From the NCBI GenBank assembly GCA_013349695.1, contig DUZD01000063.1, positions 1 to 11,794 of the forward strand: DNA of 11,794 nucleotides. Reading direction: 5' to 3'. A program made the position numbers and the translations under genes. This document shows, piece by piece, positions 1-7,620 of this stretch. Position 1 is the first letter of the stretch; each line of letters begins with the position of its first letter. This stretch comes from Rhodospirillaceae bacterium. GTDB lineage: Bacteria > Pseudomonadota > Alphaproteobacteria > Rhodospirillales > 2-02-FULL-58-16. The notes beneath the pieces were generated by a model. That model was given only the letters and a program-made list of their open reading frames with translations. It had not been told where the DNA came from and did no database searches.

Positions 1-50
1 TTCACCCATCGGATGAGCCATATCAACATCCCAAATCCGCCTATAACGTA

Positions 51-72
51 ATGATTCTTATAGCAGAATCAT
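51..72. repeat. 8-bp perfect inverted repeat
   Basis: ATGATTCT at 51-58 is the exact reverse complement of AGAATCAT at 65-72, with a 6-base loop. No T-run follows on either strand, so it is not an obvious intrinsic terminator. It could be a regulatory site or the edge of an insertion element. Confidence 0.4.
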
Positions 73-264
73 GATGAAAGGTCAGTTAAAGGTGTGGTCA
101 TTTGGGAAATGGGGGTTTAAGGGAAAATTATTCCAATAGTGGCGGGGTTTCAGTATTGTCTATATGATATGATGGATTCAGACGCAAAGCGCAACAAGCC
201 ATCCCGTTGGAATAAATAAGTATTGCTTATGTCCCGGCGCCTTATTTTCGATGAAGACCAAGGA

Positions 265-300
265 TTGACATACCTTTTTTTCATGAAAAAAGAATATTAT
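265..300 (+). promoter_or_regulatory. Candidate promoter with overlapping 16-bp palindrome
   Basis: A perfect -35 hexamer TTGACA sits at 265-270. Downstream, TTTTTTCATGAAAAAA (276-291) is a perfect palindrome lying where the promoter spacer would be. The best -10-like hexamer, TATTAT at 295-300, is 24 bases from the -35, too far for a standard sigma-70 promoter, and hexamers at 17-18 spacing are poor. The arrangement suits a repressor or activator site controlling the small ORF at 347. Promoter activity is inferred from motif and position only. Confidence 0.35.
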
Positions 301-346
301 ATATTTAATTATTATATGATAAATAATAAAAGGAGTATAATTAGTA

Positions 347-502
347 GTGGCTAAGATTTTATTAGGTATCATATACATGGATTTTTTTCTGATCGGATAT
401 AATTTTTTTGTTGGTGGGCCTTTTTGGTTTACTGCAATAGTTGTTATTATATGCTTAATAAAAATGAAGTTATTAGAGGTTCTTTTAAATGAAAGGAAAT
501 AA
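347..502 (+). CDS. Possible 51-residue small membrane protein
   Basis: This is an unrecognised short open frame starting at GTG 347 and ending at TAA 500-502. A Shine-Dalgarno-like AGGAG (331-335) lies 11 bases upstream, and an in-frame stop (338-340) limits the start. The product begins MAKILLGIIYMDFF and looks like two hydrophobic segments (about residues 3-17 and 23-38) split by a Gly-Gly-Pro turn, with a basic C-terminus ending NERK. AT-rich DNA gives hydrophobic codons by chance, so membrane character alone is weak support. Stronger support is the ribosome site, the upstream TTGACA/palindrome element, and a frame with no stop across about 54 AT-rich codons. Composition differs sharply from the flagellar genes, suggesting horizontal origin. 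A non-coding stretch remains quite possible. Confidence 0.38.
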   Translation: MAKILLGIIYMDFFLIGYNFFVGGPFWFTAIVVIICLIKMKLLEVLLNERK

Positions 503-532
503 AACCGGCATACGTTTTTGAGAAGTTGTTTA

Positions 533-598
533 GTGGAGTCGAGGAGGGGCGTGGTGGTTTGGGCCGTATCGGCGTCGCTCCGTTTCCCCTCCCCGCTC
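533..598 (-). ncRNA. Group II intron domain VI with branch-point A
   Basis: On the minus strand the arm starting at 598 (GAG, C, GGGGAGGGG, to 586) pairs with CCCCUCCUC (549-541) and CUC (538-536), giving about 12 bp. The GA at 540-539 is left unpaired opposite a single C. The unpaired A at 539 is the seventh base from the intron end at 533, the usual place for the branch-point adenosine. The terminal GACUCCAC resembles the 3' end of the Ll.LtrB intron as I recall it. Confidence 0.65.
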
Positions 599-601
599 AT
601 C

Positions 602-634
602 AAACCGGACTTGCGGTTTTCCCGCATCCGGCTT
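602..634 (-). ncRNA. Group II intron domain V (catalytic hairpin)
   Basis: On the minus strand AAGCCGGA (634-627) pairs with UCCGGUUU (609-602) in an 8-bp lower stem that includes one G-U. UGCGG and CCGCA form a 5-bp upper stem closed by a GAAAA loop. A two-base AG bulge lies on the 3' side. The AGC catalytic triad is at bases 2-4. Length (33 nt) and shape match the domain V consensus. Confidence 0.8.
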
Positions 635-805
635 TCAGACTAGCTTCCTCGCACGGGCACGCGGCCCGGCGCCGCGGGCGTCCTGGAGTAGTATCACCCC
701 GAGGCCGCCTTACACTTTGTTCTTAATTTAAAGGTTTATTAAGTCCGTTGGAGCTAATTTGGCCCCGTGGCGGTAACATGGGCTTGCGAAAGGTGGGAAA
801 CCATC

Positions 806-1153
806 TTGTCGAACTCTGACAACAAATCCGCGAACGAGGATAATAAAGACTCCGTGGCCGTGGCGCTCGGCTACGAGCCGGAAAGCGGTTACGCGCCAAA
901 GGTGGTGGCCGGCGGCCGCGGCGCCATCGCCGAACAGATCCTCCAGATCGCTTTCGCCAACGGCATCAAGGTGCGTGAGGATGCCGATCTCGCCCAACTG
1001 CTGAGTAGCATCGATATCGATAGCGAGATTCCCTTGGAAGCCTTCGCCGCCGTCGCCGAAATCTTGATTTACGTCTACCGTGCCAACGAAACTCCCTTGC
1101 CCGTTCACGGGGAAGATAGCTTCGCCAATGATCCCGGAGGAACGACACCATGA
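806..1153 (+). CDS. FlhB C-terminal domain-like flagellar protein (FhlB/FlhX type)
   Basis: Stand-alone homologue of the cytoplasmic C-terminal domain of the export-switch protein FlhB, without the four membrane helices. Residues 17-92 match the FlhB_C pattern: VAVALGYEP, then APKVVAGGRGAIAEQIL and a helical segment ending IYVYRAN. The autocleavage motif NPTH, which in FlhB lies just before this VAVAL strand, is absent, so the protein resembles the piece left after cleavage. Such proteins can partly substitute for the cleaved FlhB fragment in substrate-specificity switching. I chose TTG 806 because AGGTGG (791-796) lies 9 bases upstream and the family usually starts with a short polar tail before VAVAL; GTG 767 would add 13 residues with only a poor ribosome site. 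The stop overlaps the next start (ATGA), indicating translational coupling. Confidence 0.85.
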   Translation: MSNSDNKSANEDNKDSVAVALGYEPESGYAPKVVAGGRGAIAEQILQIAFANGIKVREDADLAQLLSSIDIDSEIPLEAFAAVAEILIYVYRANETPLPVHGEDSFANDPGGTTP

Positions 1154-1488
1154 ACGAACGACTGGGCGTCCATCCGGCCAAGCCGAGGCCGGAAGTTGTG
1201 CGGCAAGCGGAAAAGGTCGCCGCGCTGATCGTCGCCGCGCGCCGACATCTCGCCGCCAACAGCATGATCGACCTTTCGGCCCTGGAAGGGAAAGTACGGA
1301 CTTTGTGCGACGCCGCCGGCGACGCGCCGGCCAAGGATGCCGAAGAGATCGGATGCTCGATCGCCGCGATCCTGAAAAACCTGGACCGACTGACGGCGGA
1401 ACTTACCGCCCAACGCGACCAGATCCTGGGCAAAATCGAAAACACCCTGCGACAGCAGGCCAACGACGCTTACGGCGACACAACTTAA
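1150..1488 (+). CDS. Helical protein of unknown function in flagellar export operon
   Basis: A 112-residue protein that I do not recognise with confidence. It has no signal peptide or membrane segment and should be cytoplasmic. It looks almost wholly helical, with heptad-like stretches around residues 15-37 (VVRQAEKVAALIVAARRHL) and 70-105 (IAAILKNLDRLTAELTAQ and on). Size, helical character and position before fliO would fit a flagellar export chaperone of the FlgN or FliT kind, but no signature residues decide this. GGAGG (1136-1140) sits 9 bases before the ATG, which overlaps the fhlB stop by 4 bases, so the two genes are translated together. An 80-base gap separates it from fliO. Confidence 0.75.
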   Translation: MNERLGVHPAKPRPEVVRQAEKVAALIVAARRHLAANSMIDLSALEGKVRTLCDAAGDAPAKDAEEIGCSIAAILKNLDRLTAELTAQRDQILGKIENTLRQQANDAYGDTT

Positions 1489-1534
1489 AAATAATAGATG
1501 ATCGCCGATGCCGGCTTTCCTTGACTCGAACCGT

Positions 1535-1551
1535 GGCTTGACCCGCAAGCC
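1535..1551 (+). repeat. Hairpin upstream of fliO
   Basis: GGCTTG (1535-1540) pairs perfectly with CAAGCC (1546-1551) around a 5-base loop; two flanking T-G or G-T pairs can extend it. It lies in the 80-base gap before fliO. No T-run follows, so it is not a typical terminator. It might stabilise or process the mRNA between the two halves of the operon. Confidence 0.35.
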
Positions 1552-1568
1552 GTTGCCTCGCCAACCGA

Positions 1569-1961
1569 ATGACCGACATGGACATTGAATTCGGAGACTA
1601 TCTTCGTTTTGTTTTCGCGCTGCTTTTCGTTTTGGCGCTGATCGGCGTCCTGGTCGCCGTGGCCAGGCGCTTCGGCCTTGGATTCGCCGCCCCGACCAGA
1701 AACGGCAGGCACCGGCGCCTGTCCATCGTCGAAGTGATACCGATCGACGGCAAACGGCGAATGGTGCTGTTACGCCGCGATTTCACCGAGCACTTGATCC
1801 TGTTGGGCACCGGTCCCGACCTCTTGATCGAGAGCGGAATTCCGGCGCCGACGAACGGAACCGCCGCCGCCCCTGGAAAAATATCCGCCGCCACGCAAAA
1901 GATGGACCAGCCTGGGAACGCCGCCGGAACCTTGCAAGCGCATGTGGAGGAGCGGAGTTGA
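1569..1961 (+). CDS. fliO: Flagellar biosynthetic protein FliO
   Basis: Small membrane protein that helps assemble FliP in the inner-membrane export gate. The 130-residue product has one transmembrane helix at about residues 11-33 (YLRFVFALLFVLALIGVLVA), a basic stretch, and a cytoplasmic domain typical of FliO: LSIVEVIPIDGKRRMVLLRR at 51-70, then HLILLGTGPDLLIESGI. A low-complexity Ala/Pro/Gly tail follows. Length fits the family. ATG 1569 is used; ATG 1578 is an in-frame alternative, and neither has a strong ribosome site. The stop TGA overlaps the first base of the fliP start, the usual fliO-fliP arrangement. Confidence 0.9.
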   Translation: MTDMDIEFGDYLRFVFALLFVLALIGVLVAVARRFGLGFAAPTRNGRHRRLSIVEVIPIDGKRRMVLLRRDFTEHLILLGTGPDLLIESGIPAPTNGTAAAPGKISAATQKMDQPGNAAGTLQAHVEERS

Positions 1962-2713
1962 TGCGCCGTTGCCTCCTTGGCCCGGGCGCCCTGGCGCTGG
2001 CGGGCATGGCGGTCGTGGCGTTGGCGTCCACCCCGGCGGCGGCACAGACCCTCTCCCTGGATTTGGGCGGCGGCGACGGCACGACCACCGGGCGAATCAT
2101 CCAGCTTTTCCTCTTGGTAACGGTGCTAAGCCTGGCGCCGTCCATTCTGGTCATGCTGACCTCCTTCGTCCGCATCATGGTGGTTCTGGGTTTTTTACGC
2201 ACGGCCATGGGCACCCAACAAACGCCGCCCAACCAAGTGCTCGTCAGCCTCGCCCTGTTCTTGACCGTCTTCGTCATGATGCCGACCTTCGAGGCGGTTT
2301 ACGACCAGGGAATAAAACCCCTCATTGACGGCCAGATCGATGAATTCGATGCTTTCGAGCGCGGCATCGAACCCTTTCGCGATTTCATGATGGGTCACGT
2401 GCGCGAACAGGATGTCAACATGTTCGTGGATATCGCCAAGGTCCCCGAGGATGAAGCGCGGGTCCAGGTGCCCATGCGCGTCCTGATCCCCGCCTTCATG
2501 ATTTCGGAATTGCGCCGAGCCTTCGAAATGGGCTTCCTGATCTTCATCCCCTTCCTCGTCATCGACATGGTGGTGGCCTCCGTCCTCATGTCCATGGGGA
2601 TGATGATGCTGCCGCCCATCATCATCGCCCTGCCGTTCAAGATCATCTTTTTCGTCCTTGTCGACGGCTGGTTCATGATCGTCGGCAGCCTGGTCAAAAG
2701 CTTCGGCGGATAG
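1961..2713 (+). CDS. fliP: Flagellar type III export gate protein FliP
   Basis: Core subunit of the FliP5-FliQ4-FliR1 export gate through which rod, hook and filament proteins leave the cytoplasm. The 250-residue protein has a cleavable signal peptide (residues 1-29, ending TPAAAQ) and hydrophobic hairpins at about 44-80, 92-110, 190-213 and 218-245. The family signature SFVRIMVVLGFLR is at 68-80, followed by MGTQQTPPNQ. SMGMMMLPP at 211-219 contains the methionine cluster known as the M-gasket that seals the closed gate. I chose ATG 1961 over TTG 1958 because a strong GGAGGAGCGGAG element lies just upstream and the family starts with a basic signal peptide. Its stop is 6 bases from the speE stop on the opposite strand. 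No fliQ, fliR or full-length flhB follows in the window. Confidence 0.95.
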   Translation: MRRCLLGPGALALAGMAVVALASTPAAAQTLSLDLGGGDGTTTGRIIQLFLLVTVLSLAPSILVMLTSFVRIMVVLGFLRTAMGTQQTPPNQVLVSLALFLTVFVMMPTFEAVYDQGIKPLIDGQIDEFDAFERGIEPFRDFMMGHVREQDVNMFVDIAKVPEDEARVQVPMRVLIPAFMISELRRAFEMGFLIFIPFLVIDMVVASVLMSMGMMMLPPIIIALPFKIIFFVLVDGWFMIVGSLVKSFGG

Positions 2714-2719
2714 CGGCGG

Positions 2720-3577
2720 TTATTGCATCAGGGCGGTAACGAAAGGTGGCAGGGCGAAAGCGCCGAGGTGAACCTGGGGAGTGTAATAGCCCGTCTCAAA
2801 GCCAGCGGCGGCAAAACGTTGGCAAAGAACGTCCACCGGCAACATCCGTAAGCTCTCGTCGTTGCTGGCCCAGCCCAAGGCCATCAGGCCGCCGACGTAA
2901 GTGGGAACGGCGGTCACGTAAAAGCCGACGTCGGCAAACAAAGACTTCAGCCGCCGATAAGTGTTGGTCACTTCCAGCGGCTGGAAGAACGGAACGCCGT
3001 TCTGCGTCACAATAACGCCGCCAGCGGCGAGACGTTTTTGGCAATCCCCATAGAACGCTTCGGAAAAAAGTGCCTCGCCGGGACCAACGGGATCCGTGGA
3101 ATCAACGATGATGATATCGAAGGTTCGATCGGTTTCGGCGGCGAATGCGCATCCATTCGCAACGACGAGATGGCAACGGGGATCATCGAAAGCGCCGTTG
3201 CTGATCATCGGCAGGTGCCGCCGACAAATGTCGATCACGCTCTTGTCGAGTTCGACCAAGGTGGCGCTCTCGACATCGTGTCTGAGAACTTCGCGAAGGA
3301 CGCCGCCGTCGCCACCGCCGATGATCAGCACCCTGGCGGCGTTGCCGTGGGCGAAGAGTGGAACGTGGACGAGCATTTCGTGATAGGCGAACTCGTCCTT
3401 CTCGGTGACCTGAACGATCCCGTCAAGGGCGAGGACCCGGCCAAACGCTGGTGTTTCGAAAATAATCAGGTCCTGGAAGTCGGTCTTTTTCTCAAAGACG
3501 ACCCGGCTGATCTCGAAGCTCTGTGTATATTCTTGCGATAATGGACCCTCGAAAAGCCGTTCCTTGAACCGTTTCAC
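2720..3577 (-). CDS. speE: Spermidine synthase (polyamine aminopropyltransferase)
   Basis: Transfers the aminopropyl group from decarboxylated S-adenosylmethionine to putrescine, giving spermidine and methylthioadenosine; cytoplasmic. The 285-residue protein has an N-terminal beta domain (residues 1-60) and a Rossmann-type catalytic domain. The nucleotide-binding GGGDGG is at 87-92, the acidic loop VELDKSV at 108-114, and VDSTDPVGPGEAL at 158-170 carries the expected catalytic Asp (D159). Length is typical. The frame stays open upstream, but GTG 3577 is preferred because it overlaps the speD stop by four bases (GTGA) and gives the usual KRFKERL start; a longer start would duplicate speD sequence. 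SpeD supplies its co-substrate. Confidence 0.95.
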   Translation of the reverse strand: MKRFKERLFEGPLSQEYTQSFEISRVVFEKKTDFQDLIIFETPAFGRVLALDGIVQVTEKDEFAYHEMLVHVPLFAHGNAARVLIIGGGDGGVLREVLRHDVESATLVELDKSVIDICRRHLPMISNGAFDDPRCHLVVANGCAFAAETDRTFDIIIVDSTDPVGPGEALFSEAFYGDCQKRLAAGGVIVTQNGVPFFQPLEVTNTYRRLKSLFADVGFYVTAVPTYVGGLMALGWASNDESLRMLPVDVLCQRFAAAGFETGYYTPQVHLGAFALPPFVTALMQ

Positions 3578-4002
3578 GGAAGCAGGCCCCGCTTGTGCTC
3601 GAAAAGATGCAGACGGGCCGGCCGGAAGGCCCGGCGCAAGGCCGGCACCGCCTCGTAAGGGTCGCAGGCGCCGCACATGAATATGTCGATGGCGGCGAAA
3701 CCGCGCTCCGGCCAAGTATGGATGCTGATGTGCGATTCCGCCAGCAAGGCGACTCCGCTGACACCGCCGCCGGACGCAAACCGGTGCACATGAATATTGA
3801 GAACCGCCGCCCGCGCCGCCGAAGCGGCCTCCCCAAGCGCCTCCTCGACCGCTTTTAAGTCGTCAAAATGCTCGCCGTCCCAAAGCTCCAAAAGCAAATG
3901 CGTGCCGGCGAAATGGAGACCGTCCTTGGCGACGAAAAAATCCGCCGTCCGCTCCTCTTTCGCGTCGGCGCCGGTAACGGCAGTGCCAACCCTCGAGTCC
4001 AT
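3574..4002 (-). CDS. speD: S-adenosylmethionine decarboxylase proenzyme
   Basis: Makes decarboxylated AdoMet, the aminopropyl donor for SpeE. The 142-residue product is of the small prokaryotic class. It contains the self-cleavage site ESHISIHTWPE: cleavage between E89 and S90 would turn S90 into the pyruvoyl cofactor. H95 and C110 (in DIFMCG) are the conserved proton-handling residues. The first ~20 residues, before FFVAKDGLHFAGTHLLLEL, are longer and more polar than in many homologues, so a shorter start is possible. A weak ribosome site (GGCGGA) lies just before ATG 4002. A terminator-like hairpin stands directly upstream in the same direction. The stop overlaps the speE start. Confidence 0.95.
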   Translation of the reverse strand: MDSRVGTAVTGADAKEERTADFFVAKDGLHFAGTHLLLELWDGEHFDDLKAVEEALGEAASAARAAVLNIHVHRFASGGGVSGVALLAESHISIHTWPERGFAAIDIFMCGACDPYEAVPALRRAFRPARLHLFEHKRGLLP

Positions 4003-4020
4003 GCGGTTCCGCCGCTCAGC

Positions 4021-4059
4021 TAAAAGAAAACGAGCCGCGAATTAAAGCCATTCCGCGGC
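4021..4059 (-). terminator. Intrinsic terminator-like hairpin after motor operon, before speD
   Basis: On the minus strand GCCGCGGA (4059-4052) pairs with TTCGCGGC (4041-4034), with one G-U pair, around a 10-base loop. The stem is followed by TCGTTTTCTTTT (4033-4022). This is a plausible rho-independent terminator about 60 bases after the TPR gene. Only about 20 bases separate it from the speD start, leaving no room for a promoter after it, so it may also act as an attenuator in a speD leader. Confidence 0.6.
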
Positions 4060-4120
4060 CGATGGCAAGGGGAAACCTCGTAACGCCCTCGTATGGGTAT
4101 CTTATGGATGAGACGGAACA

Positions 4121-7100
4121 CTAATTATTGATGGAACTCAGTTTTTGACGGCTCAAACGATCCCGGTAGGCGGTCATGAATGTTTGGAAGTTTTCCACGT
4201 CTTTCACTTTGTCGGCGATGGAGTCTTGATCGATCAGGCCGATGGTTTGCGGGCTGGCGATCAAACGAAAAGCCTCCCTGTAGGGGCCTGTTCCCATGGC
4301 TTCTCCGTAGTCGGCGCGCAGCCTGTTCAAGGACCTCTCGTTACCGCTCAGAGTCAAGGCGATGGCAAGGTTGAGAACGTATCGGCCTTGTTTGTCGTCG
4401 AGGGGTTTTTTCGGCTTGGCGTTGAAGTCGCGGAGCAAACGTCGAAGCGCTTGCGAGGCCATGGGCCAATCCTTGCTATTCCAGAAAATTTCCGCGCGCA
4501 GGAGGCCGGCATCCAGGCTTTTGTCCTCTTTGATCAGGGCCAAGGCCTCTTCTTGTCTCGTCAACCCCATCAGGGCTCGGGCTCTGAAGTGGCGGCGCTG
4601 GGAAAGCAAACCTTCCGGAAGATCGCTCTCCTTGGAAATTCCGAGAATTTCTAGGGCTTTCTCGTAATTCTTGGCCTTGAGATGGACGAGGGCCAGCTGC
4701 GCGCCCACCCGCGCTTTTTCGACGCCCTTGAGACGGAATTGCACTTGCGCGTCCAGAAGTTCGGCGGCGCGGTCGAGAAGATCGACAGAAACCAGACGGT
4801 CGGCCAGCATGCGGTCCACCTCGTCGCTCTTGGCCCCGGCCAATTCCTTGAACTCGTCGTAAAGGGCGATGGCCGTCACCGGAGGAAGGGAATCCGCGCC
4901 GCCCTGAAGGTAGAGCTTGTAAAAGGTATCGACCATGTCCTGGGTCACTTCGGGAGCCTTTTTGTGATTACGGAAATGAGTGGCCGCCTGGCGGAGGGTT
5001 CTCAGGCCATTCCGGTAGTCTCCTTCTTTCAGGTAGAGATGGCCAAGGCGGCGGAGAAGCGCGAACTCGAAATCACCGCCGCGCCAGGAAAAACGCAACT
5101 TTTCTAATTCATCGATGGCCTCGCCGGGCGTGAACTCGCGCAGTTTCAAAAGCAATTCGGTGCGGGCCACCGCCGCCTTGGCGCGGCTGGGGCGGTGGGG
5201 GCCCGCCTGGACCTCCTCCCATTTGCCGATGGCGCCGTCGAAATCGCCGGCCAATTCCATGAACCGTCCCTCGACATAATTCAGTTGGCTTTTCTGAGCC
5301 GGATTCGGTTCTTCGGCTTGCAAGGCTTGTAGATAGGTTTCGGCTTGTTTGATGTCGCCGATCATGATCGCCGCCTCGGCCACCAGCAGGGCTAAAGGCA
5401 TTTTTATGACCTTCGGATAGGGTCGCGTGATGCTGCCCTTGCGCCTGAGAACCCGGGCCGCGCCGGCAAGGTTGCCTTCAGAGGCCACTAAGGCGGCACG
5501 CCAGAAAATGGCTTCGTCGTTTTCGTCAAGACTTTCGTGATAGAGGTCCTGCCGGGCATCCTGATAACGGCCCATGAGATAGCTGTTCGCTCCGCGCAAG
5601 GCTCGGAATTCCGGATCGTTCAGCTTCTCGGGATTGTCTTTCCCGACGACGCGCAGGATTCCCAGGGCCTCGGCGCTGAAGCCGTTGGCAAAATAAAATC
5701 GGATCAGGTCGAGTCGCGCCTTGGTCCGCCGATCGTTTTTTGCCTTGGCGGCGGCATCCTGAAGTTTCCGCTTGTCTTTGATGAACGATCGCAGGCCGCC
5801 CCGCGCCCATTTCTTGAGATCGAAGATACGGGTCAACGGCCTCATGATTTCCATTTCCGCGGTCGCCGTGTCCGCCGCCCCTAAAGGTGAAAGCAGCAAG
5901 CCGCTGGAACTCGTAATCTCAATTCCTTGGCGCAGGGGCCGCACCCTGAGATCATCGATGAGGGGCTGGATCACCACCCCCTGGCTGGTCGGCAGGATTC
6001 GAACCTGCGGATATTGGTATATTCGTTCGATACCGTGTCCCAAGGGAAACACCGGCACGACCACGATATTGTCGCCCACCTCTGGATCCTTAAGAGCGAT
6101 GGCGTTACCGGGGTTGGGCACCGGCAGGAATAAACGCGCTCTGATCGGTGGGGGTGGATTTGGCTGCGGTTTGGTTTCGATTTTCGATTTCGGCTTTAAC
6201 GGCTGCCGGCGAAATTCAAGGATCCACGCAAACCCGTCCCGCTTGATGTCCGGGTTGACCCCGGCGACAGTGGTCATGCGCAGAATAGTGGCGCGTTCCG
6301 AGGGAATCCGCTCGATGCCGCGAATGATGTTGTTTCCCGCCACCCGCAGCTTGTCCAGGTCCGGCGCGGTGGATTTATCGAAAACAACCCAGAGAAACCC
6401 GGCCCGGCGGAACACGGCGGCGGCGACAGGTTCGCTCCAATCGAAACGCAAGCCAACAGCCGACCCTTGAAGAGCCGACGCCGTGACAGCGGCGACCGGA
6501 ACCGCCGCCGGCGCGGGGGCGGCCGGCGCCGAAATTTTGACTCCCGGCAACATACCCAATGTCTGTTCGGCGGCGGCGACGTCGGCGGATTTCGGCGCAC
6601 CGGCCAGTCCCCTTTCCGGAGCCGCCGGGGTCTTTGATCTCGCCGGGACAAGCGGTGTCGGTTCGGACACAGTCGTGGCCGCTTGCTTTTCCGGTATCTT
6701 CTTTCGGGCTTCCTTTGCAGCCTCGGTGGGAGCGGCGGGCGGCGCCGACTTTTCCGCCGCCGCTTTGTTGTTGGCAAGCGGCGGCAATGCCCGCGCAACC
6801 TCCGTTTCACCCTTGCCAGGCGCCATGACGTCGATAACAACCTTGGAACCGGAAAGGAAATGGCGCAGCCGTGAGGTCTCCGACACTTTCAGGGTGACGC
6901 TCAGACGGTCTTGTTCGGGCTTGGATGTAACCCTCTTGACATATTTGGGCGGCTTTTTTCTCAAGGCCTGCAGGTTGATCCTGGCGGGGCGTCTAAAAGT
7001 GATGATGGCGGTATCGCCGCTCTGCTCGACCTGGTAGTTCACCTTGCGCGGCCAATCGAAGACAATGCGGCTGTAACCTTTGTGTTCGCCGGAACGGACG

Positions 7101-7618
7101 CGCACCAGCGGCACTTTAGCGGTGGTTTTGGCGGCGGCATCGGGCGGGCCAGCGGAGGCGTCCGTTGACTTGGACGGCGTTCGATCCATCAGGTCGACAA
7201 TCACGGCGCTGCCCAAGTCGAAATTGCGTAGCCCGAAATTTTTTTTCAGGGTAAAGACCACGGAACGTCCGTCGGTGCCCGGCGTGGCGCCGCGAAGATA
7301 TTTCCGCAGCACCCGCACGACGCCGCCGTAAGTCGTTTCGATGGGGCGCCCGAAGCGGACAATCAGACGTTTGCCGGCCACATCCGCCGAGTGGCGGACT
7401 GGCGATGGCCAGTTGAAGACGATGCGGCCGAAGTCTTCGTGGGCGGCGGCTTTCATCGACACCGGTTCGGCCCAAACCCGAGGCGCGGGGAACAGCCACA
7501 AAGCCGTCAGCATTGCGATAACGATTATTCGGCGGGACGCTGGAGCATGTCCATGTCGATAAGAATCGGCACCGGCCCGCCGATGCCGGCCAATCTTGAC
7601 ATGTTCTAAGTCGGCCAT
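4121..7618 (-). CDS. Large periplasmic AMIN-like/TPR protein, motor-operon linked
   Basis: A 1165-residue protein of no established function that I can name. Residues 29-50 (RRIIVIAMLTALWLFPAPRVWA) look like a signal peptide after an unusually long basic N-region, so most of the chain should be periplasmic. Three beta-rich repeats follow at about 57-147, 174-266 and 383-474. Each opens with an R[IL]xFxW motif (GRIVFNWPSPV, SRIVFDWPRKV, GLRFDWSEPV), resembling AMIN-type domains. An Ala/Pro/Lys-rich linker (268-380) separates the second and third. From about 620 to 1150 the chain is helical, with TPR-like units such as AEALGILRVVGKDNP and YEKALEILG. The start is ATG 7618, two bases after the motB stop; TTG 7624 is an alternative and no ribosome site is clear. 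Its place after two motB-type genes suggests a stator partner, comparable in role to rhizobial MotC, which is inference. Confidence 0.85.
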   Translation of the reverse strand: MADLEHVKIGRHRRAGADSYRHGHAPASRRIIVIAMLTALWLFPAPRVWAEPVSMKAAAHEDFGRIVFNWPSPVRHSADVAGKRLIVRFGRPIETTYGGVVRVLRKYLRGATPGTDGRSVVFTLKKNFGLRNFDLGSAVIVDLMDRTPSKSTDASAGPPDAAAKTTAKVPLVRVRSGEHKGYSRIVFDWPRKVNYQVEQSGDTAIITFRRPARINLQALRKKPPKYVKRVTSKPEQDRLSVTLKVSETSRLRHFLSGSKVVIDVMAPGKGETEVARALPPLANNKAAAEKSAPPAAPTEAAKEARKKIPEKQAATTVSEPTPLVPARSKTPAAPERGLAGAPKSADVAAAEQTLGMLPGVKISAPAAPAPAAVPVAAVTASALQGSAVGLRFDWSEPVAAAVFRRAGFLWVVFDKSTAPDLDKLRVAGNNIIRGIERIPSERATILRMTTVAGVNPDIKRDGFAWILEFRRQPLKPKSKIETKPQPNPPPPIRARLFLPVPNPGNAIALKDPEVGDNIVVVPVFPLGHGIERIYQYPQVRILPTSQGVVIQPLIDDLRVRPLRQGIEITSSSGLLLSPLGAADTATAEMEIMRPLTRIFDLKKWARGGLRSFIKDKRKLQDAAAKAKNDRRTKARLDLIRFYFANGFSAEALGILRVVGKDNPEKLNDPEFRALRGANSYLMGRYQDARQDLYHESLDENDEAIFWRAALVASEGNLAGAARVLRRKGSITRPYPKVIKMPLALLVAEAAIMIGDIKQAETYLQALQAEEPNPAQKSQLNYVEGRFMELAGDFDGAIGKWEEVQAGPHRPSRAKAAVARTELLLKLREFTPGEAIDELEKLRFSWRGGDFEFALLRRLGHLYLKEGDYRNGLRTLRQAATHFRNHKKAPEVTQDMVDTFYKLYLQGGADSLPPVTAIALYDEFKELAGAKSDEVDRMLADRLVSVDLLDRAAELLDAQVQFRLKGVEKARVGAQLALVHLKAKNYEKALEILGISKESDLPEGLLSQRRHFRARALMGLTRQEEALALIKEDKSLDAGLLRAEIFWNSKDWPMASQALRRLLRDFNAKPKKPLDDKQGRYVLNLAIALTLSGNERSLNRLRADYGEAMGTGPYREAFRLIASPQTIGLIDQDSIADKVKDVENFQTFMTAYRDRLSRQKLSSINN

Positions 7619-7620
7619 CG

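Larger units (their letters stand above)
1..346. other. AT-rich stretch without an assigned gene
   Basis: No convincing gene lies here. At the extreme left edge two short frames run off the window: a plus frame ending at TAA 49-51, and a minus frame entering from about base 60 toward base 1 that reads RYRRIWDVDMAHPMGE. Either could be the end of a neighbouring gene, possibly a transposase, but I do not recognise them. The rest holds a small hairpin (51-72) and a promoter-like element (265-300). Base composition becomes strongly AT-rich from about 270, unlike the flagellar genes to the right, which suggests acquired DNA. Confidence 0.5.
533..715 (-). mobile_element. 5'-truncated group II intron remnant (3' end)
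   Basis: The minus strand carries the diagnostic 3' end of a group II intron: a domain V hairpin (634 to 602) followed by a domain VI stem (598 to 533) and a terminal CUCCAC ending in AC at base 533. GC-rich sequence 5' of domain V, up to about 715, probably belongs to domain IV or earlier, but its limit is unclear. No reverse transcriptase or maturase gene and no GUGYG 5' boundary lie upstream, because the flagellar operon begins about 90 bases further on. The copy is therefore a fragment and should not splice in cis. The 3' flank (532 leftward) is the AT-rich stretch. It implies past retroelement activity beside this flagellar locus. Confidence 0.75.
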